Assembly: GCF_902459465.1 (NCBI RefSeq)
Contig: NC_047068.1
Span: 20,359,195 to 20,423,194 of the forward strand
Reading direction: 5' to 3'
From: Asterias rubens
Taxonomy: Eukaryota > Echinodermata > Asteroidea > Forcipulatida > Asteriidae
DNA: 64,000 nucleotides
Positions 33,001 to 45,000 of this stretch are shown here, one piece after another. The translations under genes were made by a program, and so were the position numbers. The notes under the pieces were generated by a model. The model saw nothing but the letters and a program-made list of their open reading frames with translations, was not told the origin of the DNA and ran no database searches. Each line of letters begins with the position of its first letter. Within the stretch, counting starts at the first letter, position 1.

Positions 33001-35220
33001 CCAGGAAAGCCTTGTGAGTACTGTATGGAATGCGCGCAATATTAATCAATAAATTATTTTCATTATTATCAACTAAAATACTATCATTTTATCGTTGTTT
33101 CTCTTAAGGCTTTCAATACAGAACTGAAGAAATTGCTCTTTACACAAGCTTCATGTGTTCTAGATTCTGAGCAATGGGTTCTCACAATGTTCAATCATTG
33201 TATTGCCGAAGCACCTTGAGTGATGTATTTGAGAATGTGCGCTTTATAAATCCATTCACTATTAATATTATCATTACTGATTATCTCCACAGGTTTTAAT
33301 CCTACTGAACAAGTTTGAAACTGACATATTATCGGCTTGTGATTATTTACAGAGTCAAAAGTGCCTTACATACATTTGCCAAAATTCTCAGGGAAGGTGG
33401 GATCCGAGGTTTGTGGAAGGGCTGGATACCAAATGTACAGAGAGCAGCATTAGTCAACATGGGAGGTACAGTATAATAATAGACCCCCTTGTATTGGCTG
33501 CCATCGATAATGTCAAACAATGGAAACATGCATGCGTCTGGGCGCCGCGCACAACTCTTACCCAATGATTTACTTCTGTGCGGGCACCGTTTGGGTCTTT
33601 TGATATCACGTGCATTAATGCGACGGCAAAGACCAAGTTTGCGCTGGACTATCATTGACCATAGTTTGACTCACATTGCCCAAACTCTGTGTAGTTGAAC
33701 TATGCACTAATTGACTACTAGAGTGGACAAGGTATGTATAACAAAATTATACCATATCTCAAGTCGAAAGTTGTGATGACGACTTGATGACGACACAGTC
33801 ATTCACACTCCAACTTCTGTACGCATGCCCATGTTAATTTTCACCAATGTCACCTGTGGCTATTATCTTCTGGGCTCGCTATTTTTTGGAAGTGAAATTG
33901 TACGTAAAAGTCATGGTAATCTTTTTAAGACTGCACCGCCTAAAATGGACACTACACTGTAGTGACAATCGTCTGGTGAATGTACATGGACCTGGCCCAA
34001 ACTGTAGACACCCTGACTTCACCCTGTCCTCACGTAAAAGAGACCAACTTTTGCTGTGTGTTTATCTTTCAGATCTAGCCACCTACGACACCTCCAAACA
34101 TCTCATACTCAAGCACACAGAATTCAGCGACAACTGGATAACACATGGTTTAGCAAGGTATACATTGACATAAGTCGCAACTACAATTTTTCAACTACTC
34201 GGTCTATCGAACTGCTACGACTACTACAAAAATAGACGTGACTACCTGTTTAGTTACCAACACTCGTGATTATTCTCGGCAACATAATTTACTTTTACGA
34301 AACACAATCAGACATCAGTGACACAACCCTTTCAGCGTGAACTTTACTATTGCGGCATTGGCAAACATTATGCCGCAATGCATCTTGGGAACTCAAAATT
34401 AGTTGTTACATGTATATAAATACAAATTAATAGGCCAGTTAAATGATTCATTCCGTGATTGGAATTGATATGCGAAGGTCTTGGAACCAAGACTAGGGGG
34501 GGGGGGGGGGTGTTTGGTTACTTCACTTGCCCATCTCCTTTTGCAAACCTTCGAGTGACGATACTGCTGTGGCTTCATTCTGCTGGAGCTCTTGCCAGCT
34601 TCTACTGGTGGCTGGCCTTTAACTTCTTGTACGTGTAGTTGCAGCCAACTCAACTGGTTTGAGTTTTTGATGGTCTTGTTTATATCGTATTGTATTATTG
34701 TCATTTGTTTCTTACTTCCACAGTGGCTGCTCAGGTCTGGTTGCAGCCTCTTTAAGTACACCAGCAGATGTAATTAAAACACGGGTAATGAACCAGCCTA
34801 CCGATGCCAGCGGCCGGGGGCTGCTCTATAGGTCGTCTATGGACTGCTTATTAAAATGTGTCAGGAATGAAGGGTTCTGGACGTTGTATAAAGGCTTCTT
34901 CCCTATATGGGCCAGAATGGTACGTCAATCAAATCAAGTCCTGTTTGGTTTCTTTTGCGTTCAGAAAACCAATAGAGTATTTGTGATCAATAAGTGTACA
35001 ATGCCGATCACACATCACTAAAGATAATATCATTATTAAATTAGACGGTTTGTTTGTACGCATTGCATTTGAATTTACTTTTTTTTGTGTTGAATAAAAA
35101 TAAAACAATTCTTGGTATAAATCTTCAGTGCTTTGCTATTTCTTTCAGGCTCCTTGGTCATTGACATTCTGGGTGTCTTATGAGGAGATCCGACACATGA
35201 CAGGAGTGCATTCCTTCTGA
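27051..35220 (+). CDS. SLC25A27: Mitochondrial carrier, uncoupling protein 4 type (SLC25A27)
   Basis: Nine exons: 27051-27243, 28933-29061, 29556-29618, 30599-30683, 32602-32724, 33353-33465, 34073-34157, 34724-34919, 35149-35220; 1059 nt, 352 aa. Every junction is GT..AG with matching phase. Three SLC25 signatures are visible: PLDLTKTR (68-75), PTDLVKVQ (176-183) and PADVIKTR (277-284), each opening the matrix loop of one of three two-helix repeats. Blocks typical of UCP4 include [27 protein letters not shown] and GLLYRSS. The protein would sit in the inner mitochondrial membrane; UCP4 has been linked to proton leak and metabolite exchange. The first 45 or so residues are Ala/Gly/Pro-rich and not part of the carrier fold. 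The start ATG is the first in frame before this stretch. UCP5/SLC25A14-30 is a less likely identity. Confidence 0.96.
27746..28292 (-). pseudogene. Frameshifted single-exon reading frame in UCP4 intron 1, possible retroelement gag-like remnant
   Basis: An ATG at 28292 (minus) is preceded by TTTTATATAC. Three successive reading frames then give Lys/Glu-rich, coiled-coil-like sequence, with apparent shifts near 28268 and near 28133; the longest part runs from about 28133 to 27746. It includes [18 protein letters not shown] and a [18 protein letters not shown] segment. A Trp-x-x-Val-x-Glu motif followed by an acidic and then Lys-rich helix occurs in gag-like proteins of some marine invertebrate retroelements; that match is from memory and weak. 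It is antisense to UCP4. Confidence 0.35.
28600..28904. repeat. Left-truncated TTAA MITE (family A)
   Basis: It starts internally (ATAAAATTACAAACCTGTG) and runs to the right end CCAATAGTGTCCACTGCCTT. The end is 29 bp from UCP4 exon 2 (28933), so the MITE may supply part of the pyrimidine-poor acceptor neighbourhood. Confidence 0.8.
29076..29306. repeat. 'cttag' MITE directly after a UCP4 donor
   Basis: It begins CAATTTTATAGAGCTAC 15 bp after the exon 2 end (29061) and ends GGAATTTGGCCCTG. Internal ATGCTTACCAGATGAAGGTT is typical. Confidence 0.75.
29911..30104. repeat. 'cttag' MITE
   Basis: GGGCCCAATTTCATAAAGC at the left is inverted as GCTTTGTGAAATTGGGCCC at the right. It lies in UCP4 intron 3, directly followed by another copy. 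Confidence 0.85.
30112..30343. repeat. 'cttag' MITE, adjacent second copy
   Basis: GGGCCAATTTCATAGAGCTG at the left and CAGCTCTATGAAATTGGGCC at the right. Only 7 bp separate it from the previous copy, suggesting preference for the same target. Confidence 0.85.
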
Positions 35221-35351
35221 TTGCATTCCTTCTGATTGCAGACTACTGGAGCATCCAACACAGAGGAACTGTTACTTCATCAAAGTCGATGGATCAACAC
35301 AAACTATCTCTGCGCCTACTGGTATCAATTTAACCGTTAGACGATCTTTCT

Positions 35352-35508
35352 AGTTGGTAAGACACTGCACTAGAACTGCAAAAGTTCCTGGGTTCGAATC
35401 CAACCCGAGTTAGTATGCCTGTGATTGTTTTTTCACAGAACTCGGGTAAGTACAGAGTATACAGTGCATTACACATCGGTGTATATGGATAAAAATCAAC
35501 ATTAATAT
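35352..35508 (+). repeat. tRNA-derived SINE in the UCP4 3' region
   Basis: Head CTAGTTGGTAAGACACTGC, B box GGGTTCGAATCC, then TTTTTTCACAGAACTCGGG, GAGTATACAGTGC and tail GGATAAAAATCAACATTAAT. It starts 131 bp after the UCP4 stop on the same strand, so it is probably transcribed in the 3' UTR. Confidence 0.82.
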
Positions 35509-35602
35509 TCTTTATCCCCGATGCAAATTTAACATCTATTATGATCTTTCCTCATACCATGTCGAGGAATAGCTAACAATGCCCTACATACTTATTGAAG
35601 GG

Positions 35603-35770
35603 AAGGTTATACAACGAAAACGATAACGATCACGACGCAAAGAGAACGCATTGTATTGTTTGAATCACTCCACGCAGAATACGCACACGCTCATTCAACC
35701 AATAGAATGCGTTCTCTTTGCGTCGTTATCTTTATCCTTCTCGTTATCGCTGCAGTGGGACCGGGCCTTT
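35603..35770. repeat. Inverted-repeat MITE, 'gcaaagagaacgcatt' type
   Basis: The left arm has GATAACGATCACGACGCAAA and GAGAACGCATTGTATTG; the right arm has the inverse CAATAGAATGCGTTCTC and TTTGCGTCGTTATC, then CAGTGGGACCGGGCC. The arms are about 60 bp. Confidence 0.75.
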
Positions 35771-35810
35771 AAGGCTTGTACTTTTGATAATCACTCATAA
35801 AATTAATGGC

Positions 35811-35816
35811 AATAAA
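35811..35816 (+). promoter_or_regulatory. Candidate polyadenylation signal for UCP4
   Basis: AATAAA 591 nt after the stop, the first I noticed on the plus strand beyond it. If used, the UCP4 3' UTR would contain the SINE and the inverted-repeat element. Position only; no transcript evidence. Confidence 0.35.
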
Positions 35817-38343
35817 AACTTACTTGGTTTAAAGTACAGCAGCTTTCGATAGTATAAAGAATTTTGACGATCAGTTCAATTTGAAGTAAATGCAGTTATA
35901 TGGGAGAACATAATAATAAGTTTTTATTGTCGGATACGTTTCTCAGGTTGTGAATTTGTTTGCCTGGACAAAACTGCTCCGGATTTTCGGCGATATGTCA
36001 TTTAAGTGCGACCATTGAAATCAAATTTCACTGGTTAGTTTTTTGTGTGTGTCAAGCGGTTCAAAAGAAGGAATACCTACTCAGGAAAAGGGGACTATTT
36101 GTTTTACTGCATGGGTTGGTCGTGGAGTAGTCGACAAGAAAGTATAGTTCAATTTTATTTGCATACAGATTTTAAAGATTTTTCCAAAACCCCAAATTTT
36201 TATTTGGATGAGATTTTCAGGTGGTTTGGAGTTTGGGTTTTTATTTGTTATATAGGGTATATAAGGGTATGAAAACGTTTTTAGATTTCCACTGGTCTAC
36301 AATAACATGGCCATTTGCAGTGAATAGCACTCCTACAAAGTTTATTTGTACAAATTTAATTTTACCAGAGCATTTTTTTTAATTTGACAGTTATATTAAA
36401 TCAACGCACAATGCAGTTGTAATTAAGTTTTATTAGAAAGATTATATTTTTAATGTATGAAGCTGATCCTTCCAAGCTTTTGTAGAAAGTAAGTTTCTAT
36501 GATAAATGCAGTTGATGAAGTGTGTATCATTATATTATTTCCATACAGTAAGTTACATCTCAACAAGAAGCTATTGAGATGGTATTGGCAACTGGTATTG
36601 TCCAAATTCATCTGGACCCAATTTCATGGCTCTGCTTACCGCAAAATTCTGCGCTTTCGATCACCATTCTTTGCTTAGACATGTTAGAGGGCAAGCACCA
36701 AATGTATGCACTAGCTGTGTAAGCGAAGAATGCCTGGCAAGGTGGAGTATGCATGCATGCACACAAGCAAAATTTCCCTGTTAAATTGGGTCCTTTTGCT
36801 AACCTGTGGAATAAGCATGATGTCAACGTGGAATTCCTTGCTTCCGTAAACGCTGATTAATTGCTTACCGTAGCCATGAAATTTGTAGCTAATTTGGGAG
36901 TCAATGCCCCTGTGTTTTAAGTACAGTGTATCGCGCATTTTGTACTTGCATTTTTACTCCAAAATTTGTGAACCTAATTGACAGTTGCCCGTGTGTGACA
37001 ATGGTGCAAAGGGTCAATACATACCCTGTACTTTTGCTTAGTAATTCTGAACTAAGCGCTTACTAGATTACCTTGGCGAAATTTCATAGAGCTGCTTCAG
37101 CAGAAAATATTTCTAAATCAAACTATGACAAGCAATTGCAATAAAAATCAGGATATCAGTCACACATGGTACATGTGAAATGGTATTTTAGCTGGTAACG
37201 TTATTCTGGTAAGCACTTTTTTGTTGTGTTTAGCTATTTTGTGTGCTTGAGCAGCTCTTGGGTCGTTGTTGGCCTGGTGCCCGCACTTGGTCCTCAAAGT
37301 GTCCTATTGTATTTGTGATTTTTGAACGAATGAATTTATCAAACAGTGATCAGACTATGCAAACTACCCTTGTGGGATATAGTTTACAATTATTGGAAGC
37401 ATAAGTGTATTGTTGCAGAATATAATTGAGAGGCGATATATTAAAACTTTAAAAGCCAGATCTTTTTATTTATTTTATTTTCAGTGTGGGTGGTCCTGTT
37501 TCCCTATCTATACATTTAGTCGATAAAAAACGCTGGGTTATCAATTAATCGATATGTATGCTGGCTACACACATTATTTTTTCCAACATTAAAGGGATTA
37601 GTTTAAGACTAATTGACGGCCTGTAATCAGAACTAAACAAGGAAGTTAGTTGAATGAAACATTTGTAAAAGTTCCTCAGGAATTCCATATCTGGATTTGA
37701 ATACAAAACAAATATTGAATGCATTTTGTTGTAAAGGCAAGAGCCACAGACGAGTCAAAAACGATCAAAGAGTGACAAGAAAAGATACTTAAAAGCAGAT
37801 TACATCTTTTGCAAACATGAACAAAAAAGTACTTCAACATTACTACAAAATAGATTACTTGACTGAAAGTACTATTTTATTCCAAAGTATCCAGTAAAAT
37901 AGTTTCGCCAGGTGTTCCATTTTAAAGAAAAATGCAATTTTGTATCATTGTATTGATTGTTTGAATGTGTGGGTTCAAACAAGATTTCTCCGACAGTTTA
38001 ACATCGTCACCAGTTGGTGTTGTTTTTTCTCAGCAATCATGGACTGACAAATGCAAAAGGGCATTGGAACAAATGTTGAATCCTACCTCACAATTCCATA
38101 CATTCTCCAAAAAATACTGCAATTACCAATGATGCAACTGCCCTAATCAATAAACATTGAATAAGTATTAGTTTAGCATTGTTTATGATCATTGTAATTA
38201 TTCCAATGAATGGTCTTTAAGCACAAAGCTGATCCTATGTATAAATAGAAAAGAGTTTATTTTATGTAAATATATATTGGTGAATTTTGAAATGAATAAA
38301 GATATAAATGTAACTGTATATCCCAGTCTGGAATCATCTGTGG

Positions 38344-38460
38344 TGTGTCATGGTCGAGCGGATAAGAGCGGGAAAAAATCTGGTGTTTCTGATCAACAGG
38401 TTGTGGGTTCGAGTCCCCGTCTCAACCTCAACACTTGTGTCCTTAAGGAAGACATTTTAA
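38344..38460 (+). repeat. tRNA Leu/Ser-headed SINE fragment
   Basis: GTGTGTCATGGTCGAGCGGA opens a tRNA-like head with B box GGGTTCGAGTCCC, followed by a short body with GTCCTTAAGGAAGACA. The head resembles the minus-strand elements at 17895-18217 and 40540-40925. Confidence 0.6.
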
Positions 38461-38596
38461 AACCATTTTAAAAAGGGCACTTCCATTTGAAAATCTTAAA
38501 GTCTATGGGAAACTTTTACAGGGGCACTAAAGCCAAACATGGGACCACAGAGGCCATAAGAGAGACCGTGTAATTCAAGGCCTGACGGCCCTTATA

Positions 38597-38602
38597 TTTA
38601 TT
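38597..38602 (-). promoter_or_regulatory. Candidate polyadenylation signal for TBL3
   Basis: AATAAA on the minus strand, 438 nt past the TBL3 stop and just beyond the family A MITE, which would then sit entirely within the 3' UTR. Confidence 0.35.
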
Positions 38603-38630
38603 ACAAATTACATAAATGATTAACTACCTT

Positions 38631-39010
38631 AAAGGCAGTGGACACTATTGGTAATTGTCAAAGACTAGCCTTCACAGTTGGTGTATCTCAACATATGCAT
38701 AAAATAACAAACCAGTGCAAATTTGAGCTCAATCGGCCATCGAAGTTGCCAGATAATAATGAAAGAAAAATAACCCTTGCCACACAAAGTTGTGTGCGTT
38801 TAGATGGTTGATTTCGAGACCTCAAGTTCTAAATCTGAGGTCTCGAAATCAAATTCGTGGAAAATTACTTCTTTCTCGAAAACTATGGCACTTCAGAGGG
38901 AGCCGTTTGTCACAATGTTTTATACCATCAACCTCTCCCCATTACTCGTCACCAAGAAAGGTTTTATGCCAATAATTATTTTGAGTAATTACCAATAGTG
39001 TCCACTGCCT
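38631..39010. repeat. TTAA MITE (family A) abutting the TBL3 stop
   Basis: AGGCAGTGGACACTATTGG at the left is inverted as CCAATAGTGTCCACTGCCT at 38991-39010. The near-palindromic centre around 38815-38850 contains GACCTCAAGTTCTAAATCTG. It ends 30 bp from the TBL3 stop codon (39042-39040). Confidence 0.9.
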
Positions 39011-39039
39011 CAAATCTCCAAGTGCTAGCTAAAACACCT

Positions 39040-42000
39040 CTATGATCGCAAGGACGTGGACAGTCCAGCGATCTTAGCTTTCTTGGCTGACTTACCAATA
39101 GAAGACGGTGTTTTTACGGTCCTCTTCTTATTGACAACGGGTGATTTCCGTGGTGTCTTTGTTTTCATTTTTTTTGTATCTTTGCTTCTAGTTCTGATTG
39201 CAATCCCATCATCCTCATCGTGATCGCTTTCATCGATGTCCGCCGTACCATCGCTTCCAATGGAATCCGCCATCTCAGATTTCCTCTTTTTGCTGCGTAG
39301 GAGTTTTGGAGTCGATTTGGGAGACGCTTTATGTTCGACACTGCTGAGACTCGTTGTTTTGGGTGAGGAAATCATCTCTTGTTGGGCTTTCTTCTTGGGT
39401 TTTACTTTCTTGGTTTTCTCAGGTGTAATGAGCTCTTCCTCAAGATGTCCACCATAGTCGTTATCATCGTCGTTATCGTCGTCACTCGATGAAGAATCTT
39501 CCTCATCATCGTCCTCACTGCTCTCTCCCGCCTCTCTGACCCCTGGTGACTTCTGACCTCTCTGTGACCTCTCACCTTGGTCATGACTATCATCGTTGTC
39601 CTCGTCACTCATGAGTCCTTTCAAAGAATTTTCCTCCATCTCGGCATCTTCAACTTCATCTTCATCATCATCTTCTTCATCATCTTCACTGCTCTCTTCA
39701 GCATCTGTTGACCTTTGACCCAGCTTAAGTCTGTCAGTGATGTTTCCAGTGACAACCGTAGGTTCCGTATCGATGACGAATGATGCACTTGTCTCTCCCA
39801 TACTACTTTTCAGGACAAGACTGCAAAAAAATAAATAAAAAGCAATTATAACATTGTTCAACTTATATTTGGTTTGTGTGTACATCTACTTGCTGGGAAG
39901 ATTACGCCCTTATAGAACTTGTCTCGTGAATTTTTTCAGAATTCAGGACACTTTTCAGAACTGAGAAGTCTCCCGAATTCTGAACAATCTACTCTGCAGT
40001 AGTAGATTATGGCAAAACAAGTTCTAAAAAGAACATAATCTACACAGAAAGTAGATGTACACATAGCATACATTGATACCTCACCATGCCCCAAATCCCA
40101 TGTAAGGTATAACTTGCCTGGCTTAAATTTAAGTCAAAATAACCATGGAGGTGTGAGAGAGACTAAGAGAAATTGAACCAACCTATCATCAACAGGTCCT
40201 GTAGCTCGTCTCATGCATTGCCAGGTATACTCCACAAACATTGCCTGCTGTAGTAGACGATTCATCCTCTCAAAATGACGCTCTGTAGTATTGATTGGAT
40301 AGAGAGAATAAATAAATCAATGGATGTAAATGATCATTTTCAATTATGCAAGTTCACCCCAAACCAGGCTATGAGCCACTCTGGGTAAGGGGCTACAAGA
40401 AGAAAAATGTTCCAATGTGAACAATAAATCTGGGGAGCTGAAGGTAGGAATTGATATTTCTCTTAAAACAGTCTAGATCGTAGGATCGAGGGAAACATCC
40501 ACCAGGCAAGGAGTTCCAAAGAGATGCAGTACATGGAATAATAATAATAATGATAATGTCAAAGTCTTATATGTGTATAGCGCACGTATCTACCAAACAA
40601 GGTATTCAAGGCGCTGAGTATATGCAAACTTTCAGAAAGATTGCAGGTTATTGCAGTGATGAATTCTGAGACCCAATTATGTATTAACTTATAAGGGTTT
40701 ACAAGGTGCTACGAGCATACAGCAGCCACAGCCAGGAACACCGGGGCGAACCCCTTCTCTTTTCGATAAGTGCACATGGGACCAACGGCTTTACGTCCCA
40801 TCCGAAGGACAAAACAATGGTTAAGTGTCTTGCTTAAAGACACAAGCTGGGGATTCGAACCCACACTCTGCTGAACAGAAACACCAGAAATTGAATTCGG
40901 TGCTCTTAACCGCTCAGCCATAACACTTCCACATAAAGCTGTTTGAATGGCTCATTGGGCTCATGGTTCTACATCTCAACAGACCAAGAGTGCATGGGTT
41001 AGAAGGAGAAAGTCTAGTTTCATGCTCAGGGAATATGATCTGCACCGATGAGGATGGACATACAAACCAAAGAAGGACAACAAAATTACCTGTATATGGA
41101 ATCAAGCCTTCCAGTGTCTGTTGCATTGAAGGAAAGGTCAAGAGGTCATCTGGGGTGACCTGTCTCAGGATGATTGCAATAACGGTCTGCGCTGTGTGAC
41201 AGTGCTTAGAGTTGGTGTTCCAGTGCTTACAGAAACCTAGAACAGACTCTAAACAGTACAAGGAAACAAGACACTTTTACCTTGGCTGCAATTCAGACAA
41301 TAAACTAGCTTAGTTAATAATAGGACTAGTTAAATACAATAATAACAGGCATTTATAGAGCGCTCTTAAACTGGGTACCAGAAACAGAACAATAAGCAAA
41401 TAAATAAAGGCACTAATAAAGGGAAAACAGTTTTCCTTAGCAATCAACCACATTGAACATGAAAATTTTGAGATCAATTTTAGAACACTTAAAATGACTC
41501 AGCTGAATGAATTTGATGATGGAGACGGTTCCAAAGGCGTGGAGCATGGGCACAAAATCCACGGTCCCCACCCGCAGAATTAACTGCCGAGAGGGAAATT
41601 TGGTATCACAAACTATTTTTCTGAATCATGCAACGTTTTTGAAACTTTTTCAACTTTTTCAACTCTTGCGCAAATCACTATTTGCCTCGTAATCCCACCT
41701 CATGAACTACGTACAAACCAGGACCTGCTTTCCTGGAGCTGCTTACAACAACAAAAGCAGCTAAGCACAACAAAATTATGCTAACCACTATAAGGTTACC
41801 AGCCTAAATAAATACTTTGTCAAATGAACCATCCATCTGTGACCGGTATCCTTTTTTAAAAGCTCCTTTGTCTGCTGGAGCAGCTTGATTGAAATCGGGC
41901 CCAAGCCTTAGTGGGATCAACCTCCCAGGCCTGTATGTTTCGTTTTTGAAAGGGCAAGGGAACCAATGAAATTTCTCCTTCATCCAATGAAATTGTATTT

Positions 42001-45000
42001 TTCAACTGGAGCGTTTCAAGGGCGCCAAGGCAATGACCTGGGGTCGATTTCACAAAGAGTTAGGTTAGGACTAGTCCTAGGATATATACAAAACGTGTGG
42101 CTAGTCCTAAGTTAGGACGAGTAACTCGCCCTAACTCGAGAAAAGACTAGTCTTAAGTCTTTGTGAAATCCACCCCAGGGGGCATGGAGGGAATCGCCTT
42201 CATTGCCTCTGACTCATGCTTATCCACCTAGCACTGTACCCCCCCCCCCCCCCCAGTAAGTGGGCTCCAGTTCTCTCACCTATTTGGTCTTGCCTCATCT
42301 TCTTCATTGTCCTTTCCAGTTTCTTCTCTCCACCGGGTTCATCCAAAATGTCTTGAAGTCAGAGAAAATAATTGCAATTTGTGAGCAATAATCAGCTACA
42401 TGTAAGAACCCTGCTAATGCTTTTACTACAATCATACTTTCTCAAATTTTATCAACAATTAATTTAAAAAGTAGTAATTTTCAGCTTAACGACACTGTAC
42501 ACTATTGGTAATTGTCAAAGACTAGTCTTCACCAGTGGTGTATCTCAACATATGCATAAAATAACAAACCTGTGAAAATTTGAGTTCAATTGGTCGTCGA
42601 AGTTGCGAGATATTAATGAACGAAAAAACACCCTTGTCGTACCATGGTCACACAAAGTTGTGTGCTTTCAGATGCTTGATTTCGAGACCTCAAATTCCGA
42701 GGTCTTAAAATCAAATTCGTAGAAAATTTACTTCTTTCTCGCAAACTTCGTCACTTCAGAGTGAGCTGTTTCTCACAATGTTTTATACTATCAACCTCTT
42801 CCCATTACTCATAGTCAAGAAAGGTTTTATGATAATAGTTATTTTGAGTAATGACCAATAGTGTCAACTGCCTTTAAAATACATTGCATTACACATATTT
42901 GCCACAGGGCACTGCTACTAGTGCTATGGTTAAATGATGGAGTATTATTCAGAGTAATAAAATAGTTAATACTGAATTTCAATGAATGTACATACTTTTC
43001 ATAATAGTGAGTACTCGGAAAGGTTGATTGAGGGTGATGGCCAGGCCGATTGCTTTCAGATATTTCTTGTCATGAAGCAAATTAGACAACTCCTGCTCCC
43101 TGTAAAGAAACAAATAAAGTAAAGAAAGATGCAACAAAAGCTTGTTGTAAACACACAAAAATTGTCCTTCCTTTGTGGAAAGCAAAGAATGCTACCTTAT
43201 CAAAATGAGGTCACACACTTTTTACCAACAGCTATCGCTGTCGAGTCACAAAATGATTGTTGTAAATGTTCAGGTTTAACCCTTTTGAAACTATTGACAA
43301 AATAGAATTAGCTGTTGCAATCTGCTTACCAACCAAAAGGACCTATAATATAAATGTAAACAAAAGTTAATGGCCCAACATCATCAACTATTTGTTTGCA
43401 TTATTTTGAAACAATAATTCTTAATGACACGCTATGGACATTGGTTTGGACTGGTTCACTACAAAATGTTTCCTTGTTAGCAAACCAATTCCTACACATT
43501 TAAGAGTTTCAAGACATTGGGTTCAAGTTCAGCGATGAACTTACTTCTCGATCTGATCTTCTTCTTTCTCCATTTCCTCTTCAAGCTCTAGTTCTGTAAC
43601 ATCCTGATTGAAGATAAAAACAATTAAGGGTAGTTAATACAATTGATTACCTGTGAGACCAGAGATGGTTCATGTGCGCTACATATTTGGCAACACAGGC
43701 TTTTTTACTTCCAAGGGAGCTGAGATGGTATACGGAATTAAGTAAATGGCCCAGTGACCATGGGTAAAACTAATGGAGCACCATAAACGTCACTGGATTG
43801 GAGCCCTATACAAGAAGCCACTTTTAGTATTATTATTATTAGTGCGCAGTGTACATGTACGCGACATCAAATTTACATGCTCGCCACATCTCTAAAGGGT
43901 CTGTATATGTTTGGTAATGACTCCGAAAATTAATGACAATACAAACTTATATTCATTTTGGTTTTACCAATATACACCATGTATGTTAGCACTGGTTACA
44001 CAGTACTTTCGCTGTGAACAAATAACAGGCATATTACTCGGGTGGGATTCAAACCCATGACCTTTGCAATTCTAGAGCAGTACTGTGTCTGACACTTTAT
44101 TCCTTGAGTTACCTTCCAAACTAGAATATTTGAGTCACCGCCACCGCTGACCACTAAATCCTGCCCTCTATTGGCAGCTAATGCCCAGACTTTCTGGCTG
44201 TGTTCATCAAATGTCTTCACACATTCATTGGTCTTGATTGTCCAGAGTTTTAGCAAACCATCCGAGCCACTGGAAAAAAGGGAAAGAAATTGTTTATAAA
44301 GGGACTGGGGCCAATTTCACAAAGAGCTAAGATTGATCTTAACTGCAAATCAATCGTAGTTGCTAAGTAAAGTGTGATGTCACAATACAAATCACTATGG
44401 TAATACTGACAGTTTGACTTAAGATTCAATTGATTGATTTCTGAAATCGATCCCTGGGCTCTTACATATACGTGCACCAAAGGCTACTACTGGTCTAATG
44501 AGGCAGAGAAAGTTTCTTCCTTCACCACAAACCAATAGCGCTATCTGCCATCCTCATGGAGGATGCAACCAGGGACAAACTTCTCCTTACCATGAAACAA
44601 GCTGCATCCCTCTGGACAGAAAGAGGACATTTAAGACTGATGCATCATGGCCCTCAAACGTCTGTGGAGAAATAAAAAGCAATGATAAACAATTGTAAAA
44701 TAATTTATAGACGTATTTATCTTAGTTTACAAGTTTTCCCTTGTTCCAGGTCATGTAATGAGACAAAGATCTGATGTAAATTTTACAACGCGCTGTACTT
44801 TTGACTGCGTGAGGACGCTTTCAAACATATTAGTATCACTTCCGGGGGTATATTCAATCATACCCTAAACAGTTATTAAAGACTGGAACACATTACCACC
44901 ACAGCCATCATATCCATCACATACAATTAGACTTTTAAAGGAGGCAGTATAAACCACCTCTACAGGAACTTACAACTAGGGTGCAACAAAAGTGACAAAA

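Larger units (their letters stand above)
35221..39039. other. Convergent spacer between UCP4-like and TBL3 genes
   Basis: No gene seen. It should hold both 3' UTRs. It contains a 15-bp direct repeat of TTGCATTCCTTCTGA across the UCP4 stop (about 35206-35235), SINEs at 35352-35508 and 38344-38460, an inverted-repeat element at 35603-35770, 'cttag' MITEs at 36614-36793 and 37077-37259, a family E fragment near 36970-37018 and a family A MITE at 38631-39010. The remainder, about 37270-38340, is plain AT-rich sequence. Confidence 0.7.

Noticed and set aside
43996..44256. TBL3 exon 17 continuing into a different C-terminus
   Set aside because: The frame after the donor at 44113 reads straight into SINE sequence and stops; the GT donor with in-phase exon 18 is the better model.
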